A DNA stretch of 64,000 nucleotides from positions 194,762 through 258,761 of the forward strand of contig NZ_KB903837.1 of assembly GCF_000379825.1 (NCBI RefSeq). The letters are read 5' to 3'. Origin of the DNA: Longispora albida DSM 44784. Lineage in GTDB: Bacteria > Actinomycetota > Actinomycetes > Mycobacteriales > Micromonosporaceae. Each line of letters starts with the position of its first letter. The first letter of the stretch is position 1. Of this stretch, positions 48,101-55,734 are shown in pieces. A program made the translations under genes and the position numbers. A model generated the notes under the pieces. The model was not told where the DNA came from, ran no database searches, and worked only from the letters and a program-made list of their open reading frames with translations.

Positions 48101-50230
48101 CTTGGCCCACGCGGAGATGCTGTAGGACTGGTCGGTCCGGAACACCGGCCCGGTTGTCGTGCCCAGCCCCGAACCGGTCATGGACACGGCCTGCGCGGCC
48201 TGGCCCGGAGCCCACGACATCCCCGTGAGGGTGAGCGGGCGGTTGCTGCCTGAGGAGTCGGCGGCCACGGCGCCGGCGCCGTCGTTGAACGACCAGCGCG
48301 CGACCGGGCCGGAGCGCTGCGAGGCGGGGGAGATCAGGACGTTGCCGGCCTGGCCGGCGGCGCCGTAGCCCCACAGCCCGTTCGCCGGGTAGTCCTGCGA
48401 CCACACGTACGGGGCGGCCGGCTTCACAGTGTCCACAGTGAACTCGCAGAAGCTCGTCCATGTCCCGCTGTTCATGCCTTCGGAACTCGACGTCTTCCCG
48501 TCGTCAGCTGTGGTTCGCCAGCCGTAACTGCTGCCCTCGGCCAGCACGCCGGCTGGCACGGTCACCGAACGTGACGTACCAGGCGGGCCGAAGTCCGACT
48601 GGCCGCTCCACACGATCGCTCCGCCGGACCGGAACACCTCGACCTTGGACCGGACGTGGTCGCCGTCGTCGTCGCCCACGACCGTGTTGAGCTGCGGCGT
48701 GAGGGTGCTCAGGTGCGGGCGCCCCGTACCGGAGACGCACTGCGTCAGCGCGCCGGTGGACCGGCCCAGCACCTCGGGGCGTGCGTTGAAGTTGACCTCG
48801 AGCACCAGGTTCGGGTCGAACTTCTTCCAGGAGAAGTCGTCGGTCTCGTTCTTCGCCTTGAGCATGAACGAGATCGCGGTGTAGCCCTTGTTCTGGTTGT
48901 CCTGCAGGGCCGCCGTGACGTCCCACGTGACCCAGCTGGCCGGGCACGACGAGGAGTAGCCGTAGGCGACGTTGCGGTTGTCGACCCACCAGTTGGAGGC
49001 CGGCTGCTGGTTCCACGAGGTGTTGTCCGGCACCCAGTACGTCCGGTGCAGCTCCACCTCACGGGCGGAACAGCTCCACGCGTGGACCTCTTTCGCCTTC
49101 AACGTCGCCTGGTTGATGAACCGGTAGCTGCCCATGCCGGACAGTTCGAAGTTGAAGAACGAGCGTTTCTTGTTCGCGCCACCGTTGTAGGTGCCAGCCG
49201 GCGCCCACTCACCCGTGTTGCGGTACGGGTTGCCCGGCCAGCCCGAGTCCACGTACCACCAGCCGTGCGGGCCGAAGGTGAACAGCGGGTCGATCTTCAC
49301 CGGGTACTCGGTCGCCGGGTCGGCCAGCATCGCGGCGTCCGGGGTCAGCTCGATCGCGGTACCCGTCGCGGCCACCGGCATCACGGCGCGCTTGCCCTGA
49401 GCTTGCGGCGCGGCGGGGGCCGCCTTCGCCTGCACGCCGGAACGCGACTGCGGCTGCGACTGGCTCCCGGAAGACGAAGCCCGCTCCGAGGCCGCGTCCC
49501 ACATCTCGGCCGAGGACGTGGAAACGACCTTGCGGCCGGCGCCGTCGGTGAAGTCGACGCGCTTGCCGTCCCCGCTCTTCGCGGTGAGGCCCTTGGTCGT
49601 GGTGGGGAACGCGAGCTTCTTCAGCGCGGGGTTCTTCGCCGCCTCGCGGTTCTTGACCACGAGGACTTCCGAGAAGCCGTCGGCGCTGGCGGTGACCTGG
49701 AGGTCCACGCCGGGCAGTACCTCGGCGTAGGTGGCCGTGTCCTTGTCGAGCGTCGGCTTCGGCAGCTGGCCGACGGGAGACCCGAGCGACAGCTCCGTCC
49801 CGTTCTTGCCGGCCGTCACCAGAGCGCCGCCCCCGCCGCCGGAGAACTTCACGTCGGCGCCCACGAGGCCGGGCGCGACGGAGCCGTCTGCGGCGAACCG
49901 CAGGGTGGTGTCGATCGGCTGCCATGTGCCGTTGTGCTCGGCGCGCACCGGCCGGGTCTGCCGCTGGAGGGTCCTCGTGCCGTCAGGGTTGGCGAAGACC
50001 TCGTCGGTCGCGGACGTCAGCCCGGCGATCCGCACCTTCTTCTTGCACAGCTTCGCGGTCAGCAGCGCCGAGGCCTCGCCGGGCTGCTCGTCGGGGCACT
50101 GCGGCTTCGCGGGCGGCGCGGCGGCGGCCGGCATGCCCGGGTCGAAAGTGGACGGCGCGGTCACGCCCAGGACAGCCACGACAGCGGCGGCAGCCAGCCG
50201 CCGGAAATTCCAGCCTCGCACCCCGTGCAC
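42158..50230 (-). CDS. Secreted RHS-repeat polymorphic toxin with LamG domains
   Basis: A 2690-residue exported protein. In order: signal peptide (about 1-38), a DNRLRE-type domain (about 290-490), two LamG/concanavalin-like domains (about 680-1060), a carbohydrate-binding-like domain (about 1360-1480), long YD/RHS repeats and the RHS core ending in RLYSPETGRFLQVDPVPGG near residue 2515. The junction is followed by two hydrophobic segments (IPGPIGMIASGVAAVSYAA, MTAGIALSAVGAGAAVMA) and a short basic tip ending HRKPRKWAPWW, the presumed toxin, of no family I recognise. RHS cages encapsulate and deliver such tips between cells. Start GTG 50230; a GTG 9 bases later is possible. An immunity candidate overlaps its end. 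Confidence 0.92.
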   Translation of the reverse strand: MHGVRGWNFRRLAAAAVVAVLGVTAPSTFDPGMPAAAAPPAKPQCPDEQPGEASALLTAKLCKKKVRIAGLTSATDEVFANPDGTRTLQRQTRPVRAEHNGTWQPIDTTLRFAADGSVAPGLVGADVKFSGGGGGALVTAGKNGTELSLGSPVGQLPKPTLDKDTATYAEVLPGVDLQVTASADGFSEVLVVKNREAAKNPALKKLAFPTTTKGLTAKSGDGKRVDFTDGAGRKVVSTSSAEMWDAASERASSSGSQSQPQSRSGVQAKAAPAAPQAQGKRAVMPVAATGTAIELTPDAAMLADPATEYPVKIDPLFTFGPHGWWYVDSGWPGNPYRNTGEWAPAGTYNGGANKKRSFFNFELSGMGSYRFINQATLKAKEVHAWSCSAREVELHRTYWVPDNTSWNQQPASNWWVDNRNVAYGYSSSCPASWVTWDVTAALQDNQNKGYTAISFMLKAKNETDDFSWKKFDPNLVLEVNFNARPEVLGRSTGALTQCVSGTGRPHLSTLTPQLNTVVGDDDGDHVRSKVEVFRSGGAIVWSGQSDFGPPGTSRSVTVPAGVLAEGSSYGWRTTADDGKTSSSEGMNSGTWTSFCEFTVDTVKPAAPYVWSQDYPANGLWGYGAAGQAGNVLISPASQRSGPVARWSFNDGAGAVAADSSGSNRPLTLTGMSWAPGQAAQAVSMTGSGLGTTTGPVFRTDQSYSISAWAKLTDKNQTQVIASADNPSGTFNPFYFEYNKWADRWVLTAPGAATGNPGWSYVQSQNTAQAGVWTHLTATFDAPSRTFKLYVNGNLEGTNTNVTSWQAQTPGSLHIGQAKKAEHFSGSIDELKAWNRTLNADEVAGLMANTGHWAFEETSGATAADASGYGSSLTLTGGYSRTTGPSGSALAFDGTGLGTATGVSIDTAASYTISAWAKLTDKNQTRVIATVDNPGGTFNPFYFEYNKGADRWVMTAPGSGTAGAGFNYVQSANVAQAGVWTHLTATFDAPTRTYRLYVNGKLEGTNNNVTAWQPATPGLLHVGQARSAEHFAGAIDELKVWNRALAPEEIIPPADVAAYTYQLDTDTAPKEYAATGSAWVPVTPSEDGPRTLTVRAKDKAGNLSDPAMYKFNVGRAGLVQPVQGANVVSRAKLQVSADPSYTKVTFQYRRGPGGTILDVPAAHLRTGTGTQVTALPASVAGLGSYAIWNAADTLGTVGGVVQVRARVHTETGTTYDGGWTTINVDPNGDGAASTDIGPGRVNLLTGDYSIDSTDTDELGLKVGRASSSREPADGWVKQGERLTPAQQQVTDLSGLTGGQAGVARVTTRGQASSTDSAELSPAGADSYAALGGDNGALRLAMKPGKRYRATAWIYVPETTGLNPANGRGLRVMGFAKDATGTYREAMSTQAAWTGAWQELTVDLDVPAGATEAFFRLYNGHTTADKKVYFDNLSVREVIAPFGPQWRGGVVDGTAEQEFSSLEFPEAEVVKINAVAGGFLTFARNNAGQFFAAPGAENYSLVKVSDAEYRLKELDGTTTSFTKQGEKFAVSSTWTADSNSTTRYLYDTTDNRSLVKRVINPQEPGTGDCAAATPARGCEVLEYDYATATTAAAGTLGDFTDRVRSVKVWTWDPAAGAVTPVEVTRYRYDEQGRLREVFDPRLASPLKTSYEYDVAGRVTRVTGAGELPWMFDHGKAGTDPSEGRLLKVRRSYLTQGTKDSVEGENTTQVVYNVPLTRGAGGPYDLDHAAISTWAQKDLPTDGTAIFGPESNPGTASATAAVPGADGYRYATVHYLNANGQETNTATPGGDIDSQVYDKHGNVVWSLEAANRAIALGTHPEAARYATELNLPADPAARAALLSTVKAYGTDGVDLVDTLGPRVPMVLENGLTDPTGTNPALPAGTKVLARAHETLSYDENKPDGAAYHLVTTEREGATVDGYPDADTKVTRTGYGAERGGTSGWVLKKSTSTTTEAGTAFTVYDASGRVLTSWGIGSTGSDSRAKQTIYYTAGTGSGDTRCDNRPEWAGQPCVTRSGGPVTGHDPARMSSELPVKFVEEYSRFGEPTRVSESAAGKSRKTVTTFDGADRITKVEITSDEGVAVPALTTEYDASGHVSRTFMGTATIIREYDALGRLVSYTDADGGVTRSEFDRYGKPAKVSDNTGSSTYAYDRAAEPRGLLTSVTDSVAGTFGAKYSPDGKLTELTYPGGITRRDRLDAALNPIERTYTRDSDGTTLYAESVVENSQGHWVDHNYTGGSKKYGYDGVGRLASVQETGTAGQCVTRQYQYDARTNRTGKSTYSAAADGACQTGTASATSSHTYDSADRLTDPGYSYDAFGRTTAAPGGLTNAYYANDLVAAQQTADTRQTWTLDPKHRFRGFTTEKLVNGAWSNATTKLNHYGDDSDEPRWIVDDTTLGKVTRNVSGPDADLVATSSATGDVRLQLANLHGDVALTIDPAGTTPQVLSYDEFGIPAAGQAQQRYGWLGGKQRSAEALGGAILMGVRLYSPETGRFLQVDPVPGGSATDYDYCNADPVNCTDLDGRWGWKKILGKVAKVASIAAVIPGPIGMIASGVAAVSYAATGNWKMAAVMTAGIALSAVGAGAAVMAYRASRIVKAARATQGMSGGIRATRAVSKLAGKKWVQRGATKTVADKGGTRLLSSDKLRQYRSPEYKKKLGTWQSNFESRPTGKGKMVNNYHVTHRKPRKWAPWW
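47070..48160 (-). repeat. Tandem duplicated LamG-coding segments (period 621 bp)
   Basis: Two LamG segments of the RHS gene are near copies, offset by 621 bp (207 codons); for example ACTCGAAGTAGAACGG occurs at 47401 and 48022. Both encode SISAWAKLTDKNQT-like, NPFYFEYNK and AGVWTHLTATFDAP motifs. The similarity in DNA indicates a recent internal duplication. Confidence 0.85.
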
Positions 50231-50475
50231 CTTTCCCCGTTGACGCAGCCTTCCGCAGAGCCGAGATGGCCTGGAAGCAGCGAGACGAGAAGTTACCGAG
50301 AGTGAAAACCGCAGGTCAATAAGCCGAAGCGTCAGGGGTTTGCGGAGATTCGGGCAGCTTGGCCGCGCAGGGTCGAAATATCGGTTCCGATTCGGCCAGC
50401 GGGGTCGAAAACTCCACGGAGAGCATGCTCACAGAAGCAGGGAACCGGACAGGCCACCGGCTGCGTCCAACGGGC
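50231..50475. promoter_or_regulatory. Divergent intergenic region (245 bp)
   Basis: This stretch lies between the start codons of the RHS gene (minus) and the beta-propeller lipoprotein gene (plus), so both promoters must be here. I see no convincing -35/-10 pair, repeat or terminator. A frame on the plus strand with ATG 50425 continues into the lipoprotein gene but has a poorly spaced ribosome site. Confidence 0.4.
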
Positions 50476-52389
50476 ATGAGACGCAGGAGTTGGGGCACAC
50501 TGAGCCTGGCAATGGCCGCCGGGCTGACCCTGGCGGGCTGTACGCCCGAGGCGGAGACCCGCCCGATGTACCGTGACCCTGGCGTGCCGGTGGGCACGCT
50601 GAAGCTTGTCGCGTACGACTCGTGTGACGCGGCGATGAAGAGCCTGAAGTCGGCGGCGAAGGCTGCCGTCGGCCCGTACGGCTTCGGTGGCGGCGCGGTC
50701 GCGATGCGCGGCGGGGCCGCCGAGGACAGCATTGCGAAGGGCGCGCCGGGCGCGGCCCCGAACTCCGGGGCGGCGCCGAAGCAGGGCGAGGACTACTCCG
50801 GTACGAACGTCCACGAGCAGGGCGTCGACGAGCCCGACCTGGTGAAGACCGACGGGCGCCGGATCGTGACCGTGACGCGGGGCGTCCTGCGGGTCACCGA
50901 CCCGGCCACGATGAAGGTGACCGGCGAGCTGCGTCTCGAGGATCGGGGCGCCGACGAGCTGTTCCTGTCCGGTGACCACGCGCTCGTCATGTCGCGCAGC
51001 GGCTGGGCCGTGCCGTACGACAACGGCGACGCGAACGCGAAGCCGGTGCCGGGCCGTCACCAGGACGGGACGACGCTCACCCAGGTCAGCCTGTCCGGCC
51101 AGCCGAAGGTGACGGGCACGCTCACGGTCGACGGGTCCTATGTGGATGCCCGGATGTCCGGCGGCGTGGCGCGGATCGTCGTGAAGTCCGCACCCCGGGT
51201 CCAGTTCAAGCTGGACGGTTTCAACGTCCCGCCCGCCGACCGGGTCGAGGCCAACCGCAAGGTGATCGACCGGGCCGGCCCGGAGGACTGGCTGCCCCGG
51301 CAGCGGGTCACCATCGACGGCAAGGTCAGGGAGACCCGGGTGGACTGCGCGATGGTCAGCCGCCCCGAGGCGTACTCCGGCGCGACGATGCTGACCGTCT
51401 ACAGCCTGGGCCTGACCCAGAGCCTCACCGACGGGCAGCCGGTGACGATCATCGCGGACGGCGAGACGGTGTACGGGACGGGCAGCAGCCTGTACGTGGC
51501 CAACGACGACCGCTGGCGCTGGACGTGGCGGCTGGAGGGCCAGACCCGGGAGAAGCCGCGCGAGCGGACCGAGCTGTACAAGTTCGACATCTCCCAGCCG
51601 GGCAGGCCGAAGTTCGCCGCGGCCGGCGCTGTGCCGGGCTGGCTGCTCAACCAGTACTCGCTGTCCGAGCACGACGGCAAGCTCCGCGTCGCGACCACGA
51701 CCGACAACCGGGTGTGGGGCGGAGAGGTCCCGTCCGGGCGCAACTCGCAGAGCGCGGTGTACGTGCTGAGCCAGAAGGGCGGCGACCTCACCGAGACGGG
51801 CAAGGTCGACGGGCTGGGCAAGGGCGAGCGGATCTACGCCGTCCGGTTCGCCGGCCCGGTCGGGTACGTGGTGACGTTCCGCCAGGTCGACCCGCTGTAC
51901 GTGCTCGACCTGCGTGATCCGGCCAAGCCCGCCGTCACCGGCGAGCTGAAGATCACCGGCTACTCCGCCTACCTGCACCCGGCGGGGGACGGGCGGCTGA
52001 TCGGGGTCGGGCAGGAGGCCAGCGAGCAGGGCCGCACGCAGGGTACGCAGGTGTCGTTGTTCGACGTGTCCGACCCGGCGAAGCCTGCCCGCCTGTCGCA
52101 GTTCCACCTGAAGGGCGCGCACTCCGAGGCGGAGTTCGACCCGCACGCCTTCCTCTACTGGCCCAAGACCGGCCTTCTGGTGATCCCGGTCTACGGCCGC
52201 AGCTCCGAGGCGATCGGCCTGTCGGTCGACCAGGCCGGCATCAAGGAGCTGGGCCGGATCAGCCACGGCTGGGGCCAGATCCGCCGGTCGCTGGTCATCG
52301 GCGACACACTGTGGACGGTGTCGGAGGCCGGCCTGCGCGCCAGCAACCTCAGCACCCTCGCCGAGAAGGGTTCCGTGACCTTCTCCTGA
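50476..52389 (+). CDS. Beta-propeller-domain lipoprotein
   Basis: A 637-residue lipoprotein: signal peptide with lipobox LTLAGC (Cys22 from ATG 50476), then a large secreted beta-propeller domain. The family hallmark NVHEQGVDEPDLVKTDGRRI is at about residues 113-132, and repeated blade motifs such as DGSYVDARMSGGVARIVVKS and VRFAGPVGYVVTFRQ, VDPLYVLDLRDPAKPA follow. Members occur at the surface of actinobacteria and archaea; function is unknown. Two earlier in-frame ATG codons exist, but the signal peptide is best defined from 50476. Confidence 0.9.
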   Translation: MRRRSWGTLSLAMAAGLTLAGCTPEAETRPMYRDPGVPVGTLKLVAYDSCDAAMKSLKSAAKAAVGPYGFGGGAVAMRGGAAEDSIAKGAPGAAPNSGAAPKQGEDYSGTNVHEQGVDEPDLVKTDGRRIVTVTRGVLRVTDPATMKVTGELRLEDRGADELFLSGDHALVMSRSGWAVPYDNGDANAKPVPGRHQDGTTLTQVSLSGQPKVTGTLTVDGSYVDARMSGGVARIVVKSAPRVQFKLDGFNVPPADRVEANRKVIDRAGPEDWLPRQRVTIDGKVRETRVDCAMVSRPEAYSGATMLTVYSLGLTQSLTDGQPVTIIADGETVYGTGSSLYVANDDRWRWTWRLEGQTREKPRERTELYKFDISQPGRPKFAAAGAVPGWLLNQYSLSEHDGKLRVATTTDNRVWGGEVPSGRNSQSAVYVLSQKGGDLTETGKVDGLGKGERIYAVRFAGPVGYVVTFRQVDPLYVLDLRDPAKPAVTGELKITGYSAYLHPAGDGRLIGVGQEASEQGRTQGTQVSLFDVSDPAKPARLSQFHLKGAHSEAEFDPHAFLYWPKTGLLVIPVYGRSSEAIGLSVDQAGIKELGRISHGWGQIRRSLVIGDTLWTVSEAGLRASNLSTLAEKGSVTFS

Positions 52390-52413
52390 CCCTCCCCGGC
52401 CGCCGCGACCAGC

Positions 52414-52581
52414 TCACTGGTCGCGGCGGCCTCTGTTCGCCAGCAGTACCGGCGGCCGGGCAGCGAGCGCGTCGCATCCGCCGACCACAGCCCGGCCAGC
52501 GTCGGGGCGCTCGGTACCGGACAGGATCGCGAGCAGCGTGCTCTTGCCGGCCCCGGCCGGCAGCGGGCCAACAGCGGCTGT
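52414..52581 (-). pseudogene. Remnant of an ABC transporter ATPase gene
   Basis: The minus-strand frame just after the TatD stop reads LTAAVGPLPAGAGKSTLLAI, LSGTERPDAGRAVVGG and then ends at a stop after about 55 residues. The P-loop AGKST and the segment after it are those of an ABC ATPase, but the normal GPxGAGK spacing is disturbed and the signature and Walker B motifs are absent. No start codon of its own is visible. It is a gene fossil. Confidence 0.5.
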
Positions 52582-53432
52582 CAGCGGGGGGCCGAGCCCC
52601 GGCGGATCGAGTTGCCGGCGTGGAAGTCGCCGGGCTCGCCCAGCTCCAGCCGGAGCCGCCCCGACCTGCCGTAACAGGCGACCGGGTTGTGCCAGAGCAC
52701 CTGCTCGACCTCGGCGGGGCCGAAGCCGGCCGCCAGCATCGCCTCGCCCGTCGCCCGGGTGAGCAGCGGGTCGCTGCGGCCCCAGTCGGCCGCCGACCCG
52801 ATCATGGCGCGCTCGGTGCCGTACTCCCTGAGCATCGCGATCAGGCGGTCGGTCTTGGCGTCCGGGTAGACGGTGTAGCAGAGCCAGCCGCCCGACGAAG
52901 CCGCGAGCGGGGCCGTGACCTCGTCCACGTGGTGCAGCACCAGCCACTCGGGAGCGATGCCCGACTCGGCGGCCACGTCCAGCGCCCGGCGCAGCCCGGT
53001 CAGCCGGTCACGGTGCGGCGGGTGGACCAGCACCGGCAGCCCCAGCTCCCTGGCCAGCGCCACCTGCTCGGCCAGCGCGGCGTCCTCTGCGGGGGTCATC
53101 GCGTCGTAGCCGACCTCGCCGACCGCCACGACCCGCTCCTGGCCCAGGTACCCGGGCAGCTCGGCGAGGATCTCCGCGCAGCCGGGATGGTTGGCCTCGC
53201 GGGGGTTGAGGCCGAGCGCGCAGTGGTGGGCGATGCCGTACTGGCTGGCCCGGAAGGGTTCCCAGCCGAGCAGCGCTCCGAAGTGGTCGGCGATGGACGC
53301 CGCCGACGTCCGGGGCTGGCCGAGCCAGGAGGCCGGCTCGACGAGGGCGCGCACACCGACGGCATGCAGGGCCTCGTAGTCGTCGGTGGTCCGGGCGGAC
53401 GCGTGCAGGTGCGGGTCGAAAATGCGCATCAC
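52581..53432 (-). CDS. TatD-family metal-dependent hydrolase
   Basis: A 283-residue TIM-barrel hydrolase. Metal ligands are seen as FDPHLHASART at the N-terminus, AVGEVGYDAMTPAED with the bridging Glu, LVHPPHRD, LVLHHVDE and SAADWGRSDP with the catalytic Asp region. The pattern resembles the TatD-like hydrolases of ebo clusters more than DNase-type TatD, but no other ebo gene is near. The start is ATG 53432 (or the next codon, also ATG). Confidence 0.85.
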   Translation of the reverse strand: MMRIFDPHLHASARTTDDYEALHAVGVRALVEPASWLGQPRTSAASIADHFGALLGWEPFRASQYGIAHHCALGLNPREANHPGCAEILAELPGYLGQERVVAVGEVGYDAMTPAEDAALAEQVALARELGLPVLVHPPHRDRLTGLRRALDVAAESGIAPEWLVLHHVDEVTAPLAASSGGWLCYTVYPDAKTDRLIAMLREYGTERAMIGSAADWGRSDPLLTRATGEAMLAAGFGPAEVEQVLWHNPVACYGRSGRLRLELGEPGDFHAGNSIRRGSAPR

Positions 53433-53502
53433 CTACCCTAGGCCCCGAAATGCCCAGCACGCCAGGTGAAGTACCGGCTACGTCCCGCGCCCGTGCGGGG
53501 TT

Positions 53503-53616
53503 CTACTTCTTGCCGAAGATGCTCCGGATGGCCAGCCACATGATGGCGAGCCCCAGGCCCAGCCCGGCGAGCTTGACCAGCGGAATGTCGTCCCACGCTT
53601 TGTCTGCGAGCATCAT
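53503..53616 (-). CDS. 37-residue single-TM protein
   Basis: The frame from ATG 53616 encodes a short acidic-basic N-terminus (ADKAWDDIP), one hydrophobic helix (LAGLGLGLAIMWLAI) and a basic C-terminus RSIFGKK, a shape conserved among tiny actinobacterial membrane proteins. GTG 53625 would add three residues. It is isolated between the TatD gene and the divergent MORN-like gene. Function unknown. Confidence 0.55.
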   Translation of the reverse strand: MMLADKAWDDIPLVKLAGLGLGLAIMWLAIRSIFGKK

Positions 53617-53728
53617 GGCGAACACCGCCGCATCGTAACGAGCGGGCACTGCGGAAAGTCAACCGAAACCTTTCTGCGAGATCACACGTGTGTACTGCGG
53701 CAGTACAACCACGGGAGGGCGGTTGCTC

Positions 53729-54028
53729 ATGAGTGACCAGGACATCAGCGCGGCTACTGTGCAGGACGGTCCGGAGAGGACCTGGCACATCAACGGGACG
53801 ATGAAGCGGGAACGCTGGTTCCGTGACGGCCTGCTCCACGGGCCGGACTGCGAGTACGACGAGCAGGGCCGGTCGATCAGCGAGGAGTACCACGAGTACG
53901 GCATCCTCGTCTTCGCCCTGCACTTCGCCGAGGACGGCTCGATCCGCAAGCGGTGGGAGCTCGAACCCGGCGACCCGGAGCACGCCAGGCTGGACGAACT
54001 CCGGCTCACCAGGGATCACGTGAACTAG
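53729..54028 (+). CDS. Small MORN/YwqK-like repeat protein
   Basis: A 99-residue soluble protein from ATG 53729 with GGGAGGGCGG upstream. It contains short repeats of the toggle type xGxxxxExxFxDGxLHG (HINGTMKRERWFRDGLLHGP, then YDEQGRSISEEYHEYG), resembling YwqK/MORN-like antitoxin-associated repeats. The function is unknown; no toxin is adjacent. Confidence 0.7.
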   Translation: MSDQDISAATVQDGPERTWHINGTMKRERWFRDGLLHGPDCEYDEQGRSISEEYHEYGILVFALHFAEDGSIRKRWELEPGDPEHARLDELRLTRDHVN

Positions 54029-54084
54029 ATCCGGATCGCACGGTTCTCCGCCGCGACCCGGCGGAGAACCGTGCGGCCGGCCGC

Positions 54085-55650
54085 TCAGTCGCCGACCGTC
54101 GCCCGCACGGCGTCCGGCAGCCCGTGTGCCTTGGTCCGGCGGGCGCCCTTGGCGGCCATCGGGTCCTCGCGCAGTTCACGTAGCAGCGCGACGCACAGGG
54201 CCAGCATCACGAGTACGAAGGGCAGCGCCACGAGGATGGTCGCCTGCTTGAGGGCTTCGAGTCCGCCGGCGAGCAGGAGTACCGCCGCGACGGAGCCGAT
54301 CAGGATGCCCCAGGCCACCACGAGCGCGCTGGGCGGTCGCAGCGATCCCCGGCTGCTGAGTGAGCCGAGTACCAGGGACGCGGAGTCCGCTCCGGTGATG
54401 AAGTAGAGCGCGACGAGCACCATCGCGATGACCGAGGTGATCGTCCCGAGCGGCAGCGCGCCGAGCAGGCTGAACAGTGCCTGTTCAGCGCCCTTCTTCG
54501 TCTCGGAGACCAGGTCGGCCGTGCCCTGGGCCTGGAGCCGCAGCGCCGATCCGCCCATGATGGAGAACCACACGAGGCTGGCTCCGCTCGGCACGAGCAG
54601 CACGCCGATCAGGAACTGCCGGACGGTGCGGCCCCGGGAGATGCGGGCGATGAAGGTACCGACGAACGGGGCCCACGAGATCCACCACGCCCAGTAGAAG
54701 ATCGTCCAGCCGGACAGCCAGGACGGGTCGGAGAACGCCCCGGTCCGGGTCGACATCCGCAGCAGGTCGTCCAGGTATGACCCGGCGGAGGCCGGCAGCA
54801 CGTCGAGGATGTACACGGTCGGGCCGGCCAGGAACACGAAGGCAGCCAGCACGACGGCGAGGCCGACGTTCGCCGTCGAGAGCCACTTCACTCCCTTGTG
54901 TACACCGGAGAAGGCCGAGACCACGAAGGCCGCGGTGAGTGAACCGATGATCACCAGCTCCAGGGTGGTGGAGTCCTGGACGCCGGCCACGATGTTCAGC
55001 CCGGCCGCGACCTGGAGCGCGCCGAGCCCCAGGCTGGTGGCCGAGCCGAACACGGTCGCGAAGATCGCGATCAGGTCGATGGCCCGCCCTGGCCCCCGGT
55101 CGGCCCGGTCGCCGAGCAGCGGCGTGAACGCGGCGCTCACCCGGTTGCCGCGTCCCTTGCGGAAGGTCGCATAAGCCAGGGCGAGGCCAGTGACCGCGTA
55201 GATGGCCCAGGGGTGCAAACACCAGTGAAACAAGGTGTACCGCATGGCGGCGTCAGCCGCAGGCCCGGTCAGCGGGGCAGCGCCGCTGGCTGGCGGCGGG
55301 CTCGCGTAGTGCGACAGCGGCTCGGCCACGGCGTAGAACATCAGGCCGATGCCCATGCCGGCGGAGAACATCATCGCGACCCAGGCCAGCGTGCTGAACT
55401 CGGGCTCGTCGGTGTCCTTCCCCAGCGGGATCTTCCCGTACCTGCTGACGGCCAGCAGCACGGCCAGCACCAGGAACGCGTCGGCCGCCACCACGAACAG
55501 CCAGCCGAACGTCGAGATGCACCAGCGCAGCGCCGAGCCGGACACGTCGTTGAGCGTGTCGCTGGACAGCGCTCCCCAGGCGACCACGGCCAGCACCACG
55601 GTCATCGAGACCCCGACGACAATCCGGTCAATACTGGGCTTTTCCACCAT
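54085..55650 (-). CDS. BCCT-family betaine/choline/carnitine transporter
   Basis: A 521-residue transporter with about 12 helices. The family signature is clear: GMGIGLMFYAVAEPLSHYASPP in TM3-4, LFHWCLHPWAIYAVTGLALAY, and YWAWWISWAPFVGTFIARIS with the substrate-binding tryptophans, then GRTVRQF. It takes up glycine betaine or related compatible solutes driven by Na+ or H+. The C-terminal tail is short. ATG 55650 is chosen; longer upstream frames lack support. It is divergent from the SARP-type regulator gene, 84 bp away. Confidence 0.93.
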   Translation of the reverse strand: MVEKPSIDRIVVGVSMTVVLAVVAWGALSSDTLNDVSGSALRWCISTFGWLFVVAADAFLVLAVLLAVSRYGKIPLGKDTDEPEFSTLAWVAMMFSAGMGIGLMFYAVAEPLSHYASPPPASGAAPLTGPAADAAMRYTLFHWCLHPWAIYAVTGLALAYATFRKGRGNRVSAAFTPLLGDRADRGPGRAIDLIAIFATVFGSATSLGLGALQVAAGLNIVAGVQDSTTLELVIIGSLTAAFVVSAFSGVHKGVKWLSTANVGLAVVLAAFVFLAGPTVYILDVLPASAGSYLDDLLRMSTRTGAFSDPSWLSGWTIFYWAWWISWAPFVGTFIARISRGRTVRQFLIGVLLVPSGASLVWFSIMGGSALRLQAQGTADLVSETKKGAEQALFSLLGALPLGTITSVIAMVLVALYFITGADSASLVLGSLSSRGSLRPPSALVVAWGILIGSVAAVLLLAGGLEALKQATILVALPFVLVMLALCVALLRELREDPMAAKGARRTKAHGLPDAVRATVGD

Positions 55651-55734
55651 GCGGTCACCGTACTGGGCCGGCCACCCCAGGGCCGTCAATCCGCACCGGG
55701 CCACGCCCGGCAGCCGCGAGGCACAATCGGTGAC

